In this document: in pieces, positions 5,808 to 14,606 of the stretch
Numbering within the stretch: position 1 is the first letter of the stretch
How the letters are laid out: every line of letters starts with the position of its first letter
DNA from: Phycicoccus avicenniae_A
Lineage (GTDB): Bacteria > Actinomycetota > Actinomycetes > Actinomycetales > Dermatophilaceae
Assembly: GCF_050496545.1 (NCBI RefSeq)
Contig: NZ_JBNVZV010000020.1
Location: 1 to 64,000 of the forward strand
Length of the DNA stretch: 64,000 bases
Reading direction: 5' to 3'
Notes under the pieces: generated by a model
The model's input: the letters and a program-made list of their open reading frames with translations, nothing else
Told to the model about the DNA's origin: nothing
The model's database searches: none
Translations under genes and position numbers: made by a program

Positions 5808-8591
5808 TCAGATGAGAGGCGCGAGGCCCGTCACGACGAGGACGGGCTCGCCGGCCTCGTCGGTGGCGGCCAGGTCGAGCTCGGCGGTGATCCGCCAGTC
5901 GTGGTCGCCGTCCTCGTCGTCGAGGACCTGGGTGACCTGCCAAAGGCCGTCGCCCTCCTCGACGGAGAACAGCGCCGGGCCGCGGGCCGCAGGACCGGTC
6001 GAGACCTCGCCGTACTCGGCCAGGTAGCCCGCGGCGGCGTCCTGCCACTGCTCGGCGGTGAGGCCGCCGTCCAGTGCAGCGAGGGCCTCCCAGCGGCCGA
6101 GGGACAGCAGCTCGACCCGTCGGAACATGCTCTGGCGCACCATGACCCGCAGTGCCCGCGGGTTGCCGGACAGCGTGCGCCCCTCGGCGGACGGGCGCAC
6201 CTCGCCGGCGGGCAGCGCGTCGTCGGGGTGGGCGAGCGACTCCCACTCGTCGAGCAGGCTGGAGTCGGTGCCGCGCACGACCTCACCGAGCCACTCGACG
6301 AGGTCGTCGAGCTCCTCGGTGCGCGCCGATGTCGGCACCGTCGAGCGCAGGGCGCGGTAGGCATCGGTCAGGTACCGCAGCACGACGCCCTCGGCCCGGG
6401 CCAGCTTGTGGTGGGCGGTGAACTCCCCGAACGTCATCGCGCGCTCGAACAGGTCGCGGACGACCGACTTCGGCGAGAGGTCGCGCGGGTCGACCCAGGG
6501 GTGGCGCTGCCGGTAGGTGCGCAGCGAGAGCTCGAGCAGCTCGGCGAGCGGCTTGGGCCACGTGACGTCCTCGAGGGCGTCCATCCGCTCCTCGTACTCG
6601 AGCCCGTCGGCCTTCATCGCGGCCACGGCCTCCCCGCGCGCCTCGAACTGCTGGGCCATCAGCACGGGTCGCGGGTCGTCGAGGGTGGCCTCGATGACGC
6701 TGACGACGTCGAGGGCGTAGTCGGGCGACTCGCGGTCGAGCAGCTCGAGGGCAGCCAGGGCGAACGCCGAGAGCGGCTGGTTGAGCGCGAACCCCTCGTG
6801 CAGGTCCATCGCGACCTGGAACGGACCCTCGTCGTAGCGGCGTCCCTCGCGGCGCAGGAACCGCTCGAGCGGCGGCACCTCGCGCTCCTCGGCCTCGAGT
6901 GCGGAGGTGGTCGCCCCGGCAGCCACTTCCGCACTCGACTCGGGCTCCGCTGCGGTCGGAGCGAGGCCGGCGGCCGCCAGGGCCTCGCCGAGCGCCCCGA
7001 ACGCCCCGGCGTCGACCGGCTGCGGGGCCGGCTCGGGCTCGGCGACGGGCGCGGGCGCCTCGGCCACCTCCGGCTCCGGCGGGATCCAGTCCTCGACCGA
7101 CGACCCGTCGTCGGGCTCGACGACCCCGGCGCGCAGCAGCGACCCGAGCACCTGCACGGCCCGCTCGACCATCCGGTCCTGCCGCTCGGTGTCCTCGTGG
7201 TTGTCGAGGAGCAGCGTGTGCAGCGCGTCCTGCTGGCCCTCCCACTGGTCGAGCACGTTGAGCACCATCGCGTGCGTGACCCGCATCTTCGACGAGAGCG
7301 GTTCCGGCGCACCGTCGACGAGCTTCTCGTACGTGGCCTGCGACCACGTGAGCACCCCCTCCGGCGGCTTCTTCCGGACGATGCGGCGCTCCTTCTTCGG
7401 GTCGCCGCCGGCCTTCGCGAGGGCCTTGCTGTTCTCGATGACGTGCTCCGGCGCCTGGACGACGACGTAGCCCACGATGTCGAAGCCGGCCCGCCCGGCC
7501 CGCCCGGCGATCTGGTGGAACTCCCGCGCGCGCAGCACGCGCTGCTTGCGCCCGTCGTACTTCGCCAGCGAGGTGAGCAGCACCGTGCGGATGGGCACGT
7601 TGATGCCGACGCCCAGGGTGTCGGTACCGCAGATGACGGCGAGCAGCCCGGCCTGCGCGAGGGTCTCGACGAGGCGCCGGTACTTCGGCAGCATCCCCGC
7701 GTGGTGCACCCCGATGCCGTGCAGCACGAGACGGCGCAGCGTCTGCCCGAACCCCTTCCCGAACCGGAACCCGCCGACGGCCTCCTTGAGGGCGGCCTTG
7801 CGCTCGCTGCCGACGAGGTCGACCGACATCAGGGCCTGCGCCTGCTCGACAGCCCCGGCCTGGGTGAAGGACACGACGTAGACGGGTGCCCTCCCGTCGC
7901 GCAGGAGCAGCTCGATGGTCTCGTGCACCGCGGTGAGGACCCACTCGAACTCGAGCGGCACGGGGCGCTCGGCCCCGGTGACGGCGACCACCTCGCGGGC
8001 GCTGCGCCGGCCGAGGTCGCGCTCGAGCTCGGTGGTGTCACCGAGCGTCGCCGACATCAGCAGCAGCTGGGTGTCGGGCAGGAGGAGCAGCGGCACCTGC
8101 CAGGCCCAGCCGCGGTCGGGCTCGCCGTAGAAGTGGAACTCGTCCATGACGACGAGTCCGATGTCCGACGCATCCCGTTCCCGCAGAGCGTGGTTGGCGA
8201 GCACCTCGGCGGTGGCGCAGATGATGGGGGCGCCGGGGTTCACGGCGGCGTCGCCGGTGAGCATCCCGACGTTGGCGGCCCCGAAGGTCTCGACGAGGGC
8301 GAAGAACTTCTCCGAGACGAGTGCCTTGATGGGCGCCGTGTACCAGGACCGCCGGCCGGTGGCCAGCGCCTGCGCGTGGGCGGCGACCGCGACGAGGGAC
8401 TTGCCGGATCCCGTGGGCGTGGCGAGGACGACGTGCGCGCCGCCGGCCAGGGCGAGGACCGCCTCCTCCTGCGCTGGGTAGAGCGCGAAGCCGCGCTCGC
8501 CGGCCCACTCGACGAACACGTCGAGGGCGGCGTCGGCACCCGGGCCCGAGGCCTCGGCGGCGGCGCCGGTGAGGCGGTCGGTGAGCGTCAT
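5808..8591 (-). CDS. Ski2-like DEAD/DEAH-box helicase with DUF3516
   Basis: Large SF2 helicase (927 residues), probably acting on RNA. The Walker A motif is ATPTGSGKS (58-66), motif II is DEFH (150-153), motif III is LMSATLGD and motif VI is QIAGRAGRAG. The C-terminal half (about 590-927) matches the DUF3516 region found in actinobacterial homologues, with conserved WVDPRDLSPKS. A Pro/Ala/Glu-rich linker lies at about 500-575. Part of this linker (about residues 551-566) is encoded by a copy of palindromic repeat family B. The ATG at 8591 has only a G-rich leader (GGGGG). Neighbouring genes give no functional clue. Confidence 0.88.
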   Translation of the reverse strand: MTLTDRLTGAAAEASGPGADAALDVFVEWAGERGFALYPAQEEAVLALAGGAHVVLATPTGSGKSLVAVAAHAQALATGRRSWYTAPIKALVSEKFFALVETFGAANVGMLTGDAAVNPGAPIICATAEVLANHALRERDASDIGLVVMDEFHFYGEPDRGWAWQVPLLLLPDTQLLLMSATLGDTTELERDLGRRSAREVVAVTGAERPVPLEFEWVLTAVHETIELLLRDGRAPVYVVSFTQAGAVEQAQALMSVDLVGSERKAALKEAVGGFRFGKGFGQTLRRLVLHGIGVHHAGMLPKYRRLVETLAQAGLLAVICGTDTLGVGINVPIRTVLLTSLAKYDGRKQRVLRAREFHQIAGRAGRAGFDIVGYVVVQAPEHVIENSKALAKAGGDPKKERRIVRKKPPEGVLTWSQATYEKLVDGAPEPLSSKMRVTHAMVLNVLDQWEGQQDALHTLLLDNHEDTERQDRMVERAVQVLGSLLRAGVVEPDDGSSVEDWIPPEPEVAEAPAPVAEPEPAPQPVDAGAFGALGEALAAAGLAPTAAEPESSAEVAAGATTSALEAEEREVPPLERFLRREGRRYDEGPFQVAMDLHEGFALNQPLSAFALAALELLDRESPDYALDVVSVIEATLDDPRPVLMAQQFEARGEAVAAMKADGLEYEERMDALEDVTWPKPLAELLELSLRTYRQRHPWVDPRDLSPKSVVRDLFERAMTFGEFTAHHKLARAEGVVLRYLTDAYRALRSTVPTSARTEELDDLVEWLGEVVRGTDSSLLDEWESLAHPDDALPAGEVRPSAEGRTLSGNPRALRVMVRQSMFRRVELLSLGRWEALAALDGGLTAEQWQDAAAGYLAEYGEVSTGPAARGPALFSVEEGDGLWQVTQVLDDEDGDHDWRITAELDLAATDEAGEPVLVVTGLAPLI
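6894..6941. repeat. Palindromic repeat family B, copy inside the helicase gene
   Basis: 48 bp matching the intergenic copy at 14021-14068 at 42 of 48 positions. Arms GAGTGCGGAGGTGG and CCACTTCCGCACTC pair with one mismatch. It lies in frame within the Ala/Glu-rich linker of the DUF3516 helicase and codes for about 16 residues there. Confidence 0.75.
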
Positions 8592-8699
8592 CGCCCCCGA
8601 TCATCCCCCACGGCGCGCCGTCCGCCGAACCCGCGCGCACCGTCCGGGGTCGGGGCTCGTCCCTGCTGGTTACGGTGGCCGGGAGGAAAAGGAGTCCCG

Positions 8700-9104
8700 A
8701 TGAGCGACGAGATCTTCTCCGCGTACCTCGGCCGGCGCAAGACCGCATCGGACGCGTTCGTGGCCGGCGACATCACTCCCCTGCACGAGGTGTCGACGGG
8801 CTGCGACCCTGCGACCATCCTGGGCCCGGGCGGCGACGTCGTCGAGGGCGCCCGGGCCGTCAACGCCACCAACGCCGCGGGGGCAGCCCGCTTCACCGGC
8901 GCCGAGCGCAACGACCTCGAGACGGTGCACAGCGGTGAGGAGGGCGGCCTCGCGTGGTGGGTCGGGGTGCAGCGTTCCGTCGTCTCGATGGTGGGCCGGG
9001 ACGAGCCGGTGCCGATGGCCCTGCGCGTCACCGAGCTCTACCGCCGCGAGGACGGTGCGTGGAAGCTCTTCCACCGCCACGCGGACACGTTGCGGGAGAG
9101 CTGA
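8700..9104 (+). CDS. SnoaL/DUF4440-like NTF2-fold protein
   Basis: A 134-residue protein with the pattern of the NTF2-like superfamily: an N-terminal helix (MSDEIFSAYLGRRKTASDAF), a segment VSTGCDPATILGPGGDVVEGA and a C-terminal strand pair ending LYRREDGAWKLFHRHAD, typical of SnoaL/DUF4440 proteins. Such folds serve as small-molecule isomerases, hydrolases or non-enzymatic binding domains. The specific function is unknown. The ATG at 8700 has AGGAAAAGGAG upstream. It stands alone between the divergent helicase and a convergent DUF2461 gene 13 bp away. Confidence 0.7.
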   Translation: MSDEIFSAYLGRRKTASDAFVAGDITPLHEVSTGCDPATILGPGGDVVEGARAVNATNAAGAARFTGAERNDLETVHSGEEGGLAWWVGVQRSVVSMVGRDEPVPMALRVTELYRREDGAWKLFHRHADTLRES

Positions 9105-9117
9105 ACCCGCGCGGACG

Positions 9118-9768
9118 TCACCTCCGGCGTGGGACCTGCGTCGCGCCCACGTGTTCGGTGAGCCAGTCGACGAGAGGCCGGACGGCCCGCCAGTCGGCCC
9201 GCACCTGCTCGACGGCCTCCGGGGTGTCGAGCCACGCCGGTGCGCCGTGCCGACGCGACGCGACGAGGTGCTTGTGCCGCATCAGCTCCAGGCGTGGGTG
9301 GTCGGCGGCCACACCCCGTGGCCGGGTGGCCACCGTCTCTCCGCCGAGCTCGAAGCCGTCGGCGACCAGCCGGTCGACCACCTGCTGGAGCGCGGTCCCG
9401 GACGCCGGCGCGTCGACCGCGGCCCGGTAGCGGGGTGTCTGGTCCGGGCCGGTCGGGTAGAAGCCGCCGCCGGTCATCAGGCCGTCGGCCGAGACCTGGA
9501 CGTAGAAACCGACGCCGGGGACGGTCGCGGCCAGCGCCCCCTGGTGGTCCTTGTACGGCGACTTGTCCTTCGCGAAGCGCACGTCGCGTTGCGGCCGGTA
9601 GAGGTGGGCCTCGCCGAACTCGTGCGCCAGGGCCTCGACGAGCCACTCCATCGGCTCGCGCACCGACTCCTCCCAGCGCGCCCGGTTCGCCTGCCACCAC
9701 GTGCGGGTGTTCTCGGCCGCGAGCTCCTCGAAGAAGTCGAGCGCGTCGAGGGGGATGCCGCCGCTCAC
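9118..9768 (-). CDS. DUF2461 family protein
   Basis: A 216-residue protein of the DUF2461/TIGR02453 family, function unknown. Family hallmarks are LDFFEELAAENTRTWWQANRA near the N-terminus, the central DVRFAKDKSPYKDHQGA and GVGFYVQVSADGLMTGGGFY. It is of usual length and looks intact. Its GTG start overlaps the stop of the DUF1801 gene (GTGA), so the two form a two-gene operon. Confidence 0.85.
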   Translation of the reverse strand: MSGGIPLDALDFFEELAAENTRTWWQANRARWEESVREPMEWLVEALAHEFGEAHLYRPQRDVRFAKDKSPYKDHQGALAATVPGVGFYVQVSADGLMTGGGFYPTGPDQTPRYRAAVDAPASGTALQQVVDRLVADGFELGGETVATRPRGVAADHPRLELMRHKHLVASRRHGAPAWLDTPEAVEQVRADWRAVRPLVDWLTEHVGATQVPRRR

Positions 9769-10193
9769 TCCTCCCCCCGGTCGGCGGCGGCCCAGGCCCG
9801 CCCGACGAGCTCGCGCAGCACGTCGGTGTCGATGTCAGCGAGGCGTCTGACGTAGAGGCAGCCCTTCCCGGTGGTGTGCGGGCCGAGCCGGGCCAACAGC
9901 TCCGCGTTGCTTCCGTCGTACGTCAGGCCGTACAGCGTCAGGGCCGCCTTGCGCGCGGCGAGGCCCACGGCGAACCACTCACTCGTCCTCCCCCCGGCCC
10001 CGGGGTAGGTCACGTCACCGAAGCCGACGATGGATCGGCCCCACATCCGCGGCTCGGTGCCCGTCGCCTCGCGGAAGAGGGCCAGCGCCTCCTGGGCGTC
10101 CGCGCGGCGCCGTTCGTCGGGGACGGACGCGAGGAAGGCCTCGACGTCACCGTCGTTCGCCGTGGTCTTCCGGCCCCGGGTCCCGCTCGCCAT
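9765..10193 (-). CDS. DUF1801 domain protein
   Basis: A 142-residue protein of the DUF1801 (YdhG-like) family, seen as DVEAFLASVPDERRRADAQEALALF, then MWGRSIVGFGDV and RKAALTLYGLTYDG. The biochemical role is unknown. The ATG at 10193 follows GGAGG about 5 nt upstream; longer open frame upstream enters the divergent nei gene region and is not supported. It is the first gene of a pair with the DUF2461 gene. Confidence 0.82.
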   Translation of the reverse strand: MASGTRGRKTTANDGDVEAFLASVPDERRRADAQEALALFREATGTEPRMWGRSIVGFGDVTYPGAGGRTSEWFAVGLAARKAALTLYGLTYDGSNAELLARLGPHTTGKGCLYVRRLADIDTDVLRELVGRAWAAADRGEE

Positions 10194-10312
10194 GCAGCCT
10201 CCTCCTCGTCTGCCCCCGACGGTAGGACGCCCCTCCGGCCGGCGCCAGTCCCCCTCGTCGAGCCCCGGCGTCTCCCGGACCGTTGCCGTCGCGGGCGGGC
10301 GAGGATGGGCCG

Positions 10313-11149
10313 ATGCCCGAAGGCCACACGATCCACGCGCTGGCCGGACGGCTCGAGGCGGCCTTCGCGGGCACGCCGGTGCGCTTCTCCTCACCCCAGG
10401 GGCGGTTCGCCGAGTCCGCCTCGGTGCTCGACGGCGCACGCGTCGAGTCCGCCGAGGCGCACGGCAAGCACCTCGCGATCCACGTCGAGGGCGAACGGGT
10501 CGTCCACGTCCACCTCGGCCTGTTCGGGCGCTTCGGCGTCCGCCGCCACCGGCGCGTCGACCGCGGCGAGGCCCCCACGGACCTCCCGCTGACCGGCCAG
10601 GTGCGGATGCGGATGGTCAACCGGACGCACGTCGGCGACCTGCGCGGGCCCATCGTCTGCGAGCTCGTGGGGCTCGAAGAGTGGCAGGAGGTGGAGGCCG
10701 GCCTGGGCGCCGACCCGCTCCGCGGCGAGCGGCTGCCGCAGGAGGTCCTCGACCGGATCGGCCGCAGCCGGCGGGCCATCGGCGCGGTGCTCATGGACCA
10801 GTCGCTCGTCGCGGGTGTCGGCAACGTCTACCGCGCCGAGCTCCTGCACCGGCACGAGATCGACCCGCACACCCCGGCCCGGGACGTGCCGACCCGGCTG
10901 GTCCACGAGGTGTGGGACGACCTCGTCCGGCTCATGCCGCTCGGGGTGCGCACCGGCCGGATCCTCGTCTCGGACGGGGACGTCGGGCGCGCCGAGGCGC
11001 TCCTGGCCGATGGCGGCACGGGCCGGGTCCGGCCCCGGTACGCCGTCTACCGCCGGCACGGGAAGCCCTGCCCACGCTGCGGGGAGACCGTAGTCAAGGA
11101 GGCGATGGCCGGCCGCAACCTCTTCTGGTGCCCCGGCTGCCAGGTCTGA
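10313..11149 (+). CDS. nei: Fpg/Nei family DNA glycosylase (Nei1-like)
   Basis: Bifunctional DNA glycosylase/AP lyase that removes oxidised bases in base excision repair. The 278-residue protein begins MPEGHTIH; Pro2 is the Schiff-base nucleophile and Glu3 the acid. This fixes the start at the ATG at 10313, although the frame is open to 10283. The helix-2-turn-helix region is at about 160-185 (LMDQSLVAGVGNVYRAELL). A C-terminal zinc finger has CPRCG and, 18 residues later, CPGC. The sequence resembles mycobacterial Nei1 closely. It stands alone, convergent with the ABC-F gene. Confidence 0.92.
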   Translation: MPEGHTIHALAGRLEAAFAGTPVRFSSPQGRFAESASVLDGARVESAEAHGKHLAIHVEGERVVHVHLGLFGRFGVRRHRRVDRGEAPTDLPLTGQVRMRMVNRTHVGDLRGPIVCELVGLEEWQEVEAGLGADPLRGERLPQEVLDRIGRSRRAIGAVLMDQSLVAGVGNVYRAELLHRHEIDPHTPARDVPTRLVHEVWDDLVRLMPLGVRTGRILVSDGDVGRAEALLADGGTGRVRPRYAVYRRHGKPCPRCGETVVKEAMAGRNLFWCPGCQV

Positions 11150-11166
11150 GCGGATGCTCCGGGCCG

Positions 11167-12819
11167 TCAGCCCACGTGCGTGACGGTGACCCGCCCGTCC
11201 TCGACGTGCCAGCGCTGGTCGAGGCGCACGGTGTCGAGGAGCCGGCGGTCGTGGGTCACGAGCAGCAGCGCCCCGTCGTAGGCCTCGAGCGCCTCCTCGA
11301 GCTGCTCGATGGCCGGCAGGTCGAGGTGGTTCGTCGGCTCGTCGAGCACCAGGGCGTTGACGCCCCGGGCCTGGAGCAGCGCCATGGCCGCACGGGTGCG
11401 CTCCCCCGGTGAGAGGCGCCCGACGAGGCTGCTCACCTGGTCGGCGCGCAGCCCGAACTTCGCGAGCAGCGTGCGCACCTCGGCCGAGGTCATCTCGGGC
11501 AGCACGGCCTCGAACGCGTCGGCCAGCGGCCGGTCCTCGGAGAGCCCGGTGCGCGCCTGGTCGATGCCGCCCAGCGCGACCGACGCCCCGAGGCTCGCGC
11601 GGCCCGAGTCCGGGGCGAGCCGGCCGGTGAGCAGGCCGAGGAGCGTCGTCTTGCCGGCGCCGTTGGGACCGGTGACGCCGATCCGGTCGCGCGCGGCGAC
11701 CTGCACCGACACCGGCCCGAAGTCGAAGTCCCCCAACCGGACCGCCGCGTCGTCGAGGGTCGCCACGACCGAGCTCGACCGCGGCGCACTCGCGATGCTG
11801 AACTGCAGGCGCCACTCCTTGCGCGGCTCCTCGACCTCGTCGAGGCGGGCGATGCGCGACTCCATCTGGCGCACCTTGCGCGCCTGCTTCTCGGCGGAGT
11901 CGGCCTGGGCCTTCCGGCGGATCTTGTCGTTGTCCGGGCTCTTGCGCATCGCGTTGCGGACGCCCTGCGAGCTCCACTCACGCTGCGTGCGGGCGCGGCC
12001 CTCGAGGTCGGCCTTCGTCGCGGCGAACTCCTCGTAGGCCTCGCGCGCGTGGCGGCGCGCGACCTCCCGCTCCTCGAGGTAGGCGTCGTAGCCGCCGTCG
12101 TACACGGCGACCGCGTTCTGGGCGAGGTCGAGCTCGACGACGCGGGTGACGACCCGCGAGAGGAACTCGCGGTCGTGCGACACGAGGACGACGCCGGCGC
12201 GCAGGCCACCGACGAAGTCCTCGAGCCGCCGCAGCCCGGCGAGGTCGAGGTCGTTCGTCGGCTCGTCGAGGAGGACGACGTCGAAGCGGCTGAGCAGCAG
12301 CGCGGCCAGCGCGGCGCGGGCGGCCTGGCCGCCGGAGAGGGCCGTCATCGGGGTGTCGACCGGGAGGTCGAGGCCGAGGTCGGCGAGCGTCGGGGCGAGC
12401 CGTTCGTCGAGGTCGGGGGCGCCGGTCGCCTGCCAGTGGTCGAGGGCCCGGGCGAAGGCGTCGGCGGCGGAGGCCGGTGCGCCGTCGGCCGCCATCGCCG
12501 CGGCCGTCTCCTCCATCGTCGCCGTCGCGGCGGCCGCGCCCGTGCGGCGGGCGACGTACCCGCCGACCGTCTCGCCGGGCACGCGCTCGTGCTCCTGCGG
12601 CAGCCAGCCGACGAACGCGTCGGCGGGGGCCGCGCTCACCGAGCCCGCGAGCGGTGCGAGGTCGCCCGCGAGGATGCGCAGCAGCGTCGACTTGCCGGCG
12701 CCGTTCGCGCCGACCACGCCCACGACGTCGCCGGGGGCGACCGTGAGGTCGAGGGACTCGAAGAGGGTGCGGTGCGCGTACCCGCCGGCCAGGCCCTTGG
12801 CCACGAGGTCCGCGCTCAT
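11167..12819 (-). CDS. ABC-F family ATPase
   Basis: Soluble tandem ATPase of 550 residues without membrane domains; ABC-F proteins act on ribosomes, as translation factors or antibiotic-resistance factors. The first cassette has GANGAGKST (about 36-44), LSGGQAAR and LLDEPTNDLDL. The second has GPNGAGKTT, LSPGERTRA and LVLDEPTNHLDL. The interdomain linker is Arg/Lys-rich (about 230-300), as expected. The ATG at 12819 is chosen because the long upstream open frame codes for no recognisable sequence and MSADLVAKGLAGGYA is a typical ABC-F start. Whether it protects against an antibiotic cannot be decided from this sequence. Confidence 0.9.
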   Translation of the reverse strand: MSADLVAKGLAGGYAHRTLFESLDLTVAPGDVVGVVGANGAGKSTLLRILAGDLAPLAGSVSAAPADAFVGWLPQEHERVPGETVGGYVARRTGAAAATATMEETAAAMAADGAPASAADAFARALDHWQATGAPDLDERLAPTLADLGLDLPVDTPMTALSGGQAARAALAALLLSRFDVVLLDEPTNDLDLAGLRRLEDFVGGLRAGVVLVSHDREFLSRVVTRVVELDLAQNAVAVYDGGYDAYLEEREVARRHAREAYEEFAATKADLEGRARTQREWSSQGVRNAMRKSPDNDKIRRKAQADSAEKQARKVRQMESRIARLDEVEEPRKEWRLQFSIASAPRSSSVVATLDDAAVRLGDFDFGPVSVQVAARDRIGVTGPNGAGKTTLLGLLTGRLAPDSGRASLGASVALGGIDQARTGLSEDRPLADAFEAVLPEMTSAEVRTLLAKFGLRADQVSSLVGRLSPGERTRAAMALLQARGVNALVLDEPTNHLDLPAIEQLEEALEAYDGALLLVTHDRRLLDTVRLDQRWHVEDGRVTVTHVG

Positions 12820-12946
12820 GCCCCGATCGTAGGGTCGCCCCGTTCCGGGCGAGGTGCGCGGGTCCGCACGTGGTGGCACGCGGGGCCGCGCAGGTCGCGC
12901 GGACCCCGGTGCGCGCGCCGGCCGTCCGAGGGTGTCCACTGGGGGG

Positions 12947-13996
12947 ATGCGTGCCATCCACCTCTTCGGCGCCGGTGACGTCCGGGTCGTCGACGCCCCC
13001 GACCCCTCCCTCCGCCGACCCACCGACGCGATCGTGAGCGTCGTCCGCTCGTGCATCTGCGGCAGCGACCTGCACCCCTTCCACAACGCCGAGCGCGACG
13101 AGGCCGGCCACCCCATCGGCCACGAGTTCGTCGGCGTCGTCGAGGAGGTCGGGGCGGAGGTCACTACCGTCCGGCCCGGCGACTTCGTCATCGCGCCGTT
13201 CGTCGTCTCCTGCGGCGTCTGCGAGTTCTGCCGCGCCGGCCTCCAGACCTCGTGCGTGCGCGGCGGCTGGTGGGGCGACACGGAGGGCAGCGGCTCCTCC
13301 GGCGGCCAGGGGGAGGCGGTCCTCGTGCCCCTCGCCGACGGCACGCTGGTTCCCGTCCCCGGCATCAGCGCGGACACCGACGAGCGGATGCTCGCCTCCC
13401 TCCTGACGCTCTCCGACGTCTACGGCACCGGATGGCACGCCGCGCTCAGCGGCGGTGTTTCGCAGGGCAGCACGGTCACCGTCATCGGCGACGGTGCGGT
13501 CGGCCTGCTCGCCGTCCTCGCCGCGCGCCAGCAGGGGGCCGAGCGCATCGTCCTCATGGGACGGCACGCGCCCCGCACCGACCTCGGGCGCGACTTCGGC
13601 GCCACCGACGTCGTCGCCGAGCGCGGCGACGAGGGCATCGAGGCCGTCCACGACCTCACCGACGGCGGCAGTGCGGTCGTCCTCGAGTGCGTCGGGATGA
13701 TGCCCGCCTACGAGCAGGCCCTCGGCGTGGTGCGCCCCGGTGGCACCATCAGCCGGGTCGGCGTGCCGCAGTACACCGACGGGCCGGTCGGGCGGGTCCT
13801 GTTCTCGCGCAACGTGACCCTCACGGGTGGCGTCGCGCCGACGCGGGCGTACATCGAGCAGCTGCTGCCCGGTGTGCTCGACGGCACGGTCGACCCGGGC
13901 CGGGTCTTCGACACGACGATGCCGCTCGAGGAGGGCCCGACCGGTTACGCCGCGATGGACGAGCGCCGCGCCCTCAAGGTGATGCTCCGCCCCTGA
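12947..13996 (+). CDS. Zinc-dependent MDR alcohol dehydrogenase (copy 1)
   Basis: Medium-chain dehydrogenase/reductase, 349 residues. Catalytic zinc ligands are seen in ICGSDLHPFH and GHEFVG. The structural zinc site is CGVCEFCRAGLQTSC, and the Rossmann motif is IGDGAVGLLAVLAA. It oxidises alcohols or reduces aldehydes with NAD(P)H; the substrate is unknown. The protein is a close paralogue of the one at 16919-17965, with long identical stretches, but stands alone here rather than in an operon. The ATG at 12947 is preceded by GGGGGG only. Confidence 0.88.
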   Translation: MRAIHLFGAGDVRVVDAPDPSLRRPTDAIVSVVRSCICGSDLHPFHNAERDEAGHPIGHEFVGVVEEVGAEVTTVRPGDFVIAPFVVSCGVCEFCRAGLQTSCVRGGWWGDTEGSGSSGGQGEAVLVPLADGTLVPVPGISADTDERMLASLLTLSDVYGTGWHAALSGGVSQGSTVTVIGDGAVGLLAVLAARQQGAERIVLMGRHAPRTDLGRDFGATDVVAERGDEGIEAVHDLTDGGSAVVLECVGMMPAYEQALGVVRPGGTISRVGVPQYTDGPVGRVLFSRNVTLTGGVAPTRAYIEQLLPGVLDGTVDPGRVFDTTMPLEEGPTGYAAMDERRALKVMLRP

Positions 13997-14020
13997 CCTG
14001 CTCGACGCCCGCATCCCGGA

Positions 14021-14068
14021 GTCGAGTGCGCAAGTGGTCGCCAGGGCAACCACTTCCGCACTCGACTC
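14021..14068. repeat. Palindromic repeat family B (convergent junction)
   Basis: 48-bp element starting GTCGAGTGCG and ending CGCACTCGACTC, with inner arms AGTGG/CCACT. It lies exactly between the convergent dehydrogenase (stop 13996) and DUF1905/YdeI-like (stop 14072) genes and likely works as a two-way terminator. A second copy is inside the helicase gene at 6894-6941. Confidence 0.8.
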
Positions 14069-14071
14069 CGG

Positions 14072-14602
14072 TCAGGAGGGCTCGGGGAGCTTCCCGCTGC
14101 GGGCGACGTCCGGGTCGGTGCACGAGGACAGGTCGAAGCAGCACGGCCGCCGCTTGCCGTGGTCGATCTTGTCGAGGCTCACCCCGACCCGCTTGGCGCG
14201 CGTCTCCTCGCTGCGCGTCGCGCCGACCCAGCGGACCCACTCCCACCGGGCCATCGGCGTGATGTCGTCCCACACGTCCCGGATGTGCTGGGGCGCGTGC
14301 TCGAGCGCGGCGGCGAGGTCGTCCGGCACCTCCGGCTCCGGCCACTCCTCGGCGACCTCGAGCGCGACCTCGACCGTGCCGTCGGATGCGTTGCGGGGCA
14401 GGCGGACCCAGTGACCCCGCCGGCCGTCCGGCTCGACGACGGTGGTGAACGGCTCGCCGTCGAGCGTGCCGGTCGTGGCCACCTGGCCCCGCGACGGCAG
14501 CGCGCGGCTGGCCTCCGGGGGCAGCCGGACCAGCCGGGTGCCCCCGACGGTCTCGGGGGTCCCGGTGAAGCGGACGGTGGCGGTCGCGGTACCCGTGGTC
14601 AC
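14072..14602 (-). CDS. DUF1905 / YdeI-OmpD-associated family protein
   Basis: A 176-residue protein. The N-terminal half (about 5-95) is a DUF1905-type beta-barrel (TVRFTGTPETVGGTRLVRLP, then RGHWVRLP). The C-terminal half (about 105-150) is the YdeI/OmpD-associated helical segment (PDDLAAALEHAPQHIRDVWD, WEWVRWVGATRSEETRAKRV). The tail RRPCCFDLSSCTDPD holds three cysteines. Function is unknown; some members are linked to stress or bacteriocin protection. The GTG at 14602 starts 4 bp after the upstream gene's stop, implying one operon with the Asp-box protein. Confidence 0.78.
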   Translation of the reverse strand: MTTGTATATVRFTGTPETVGGTRLVRLPPEASRALPSRGQVATTGTLDGEPFTTVVEPDGRRGHWVRLPRNASDGTVEVALEVAEEWPEPEVPDDLAAALEHAPQHIRDVWDDITPMARWEWVRWVGATRSEETRAKRVGVSLDKIDHGKRRPCCFDLSSCTDPDVARSGKLPEPS

Positions 14603-14606
14603 GCGC

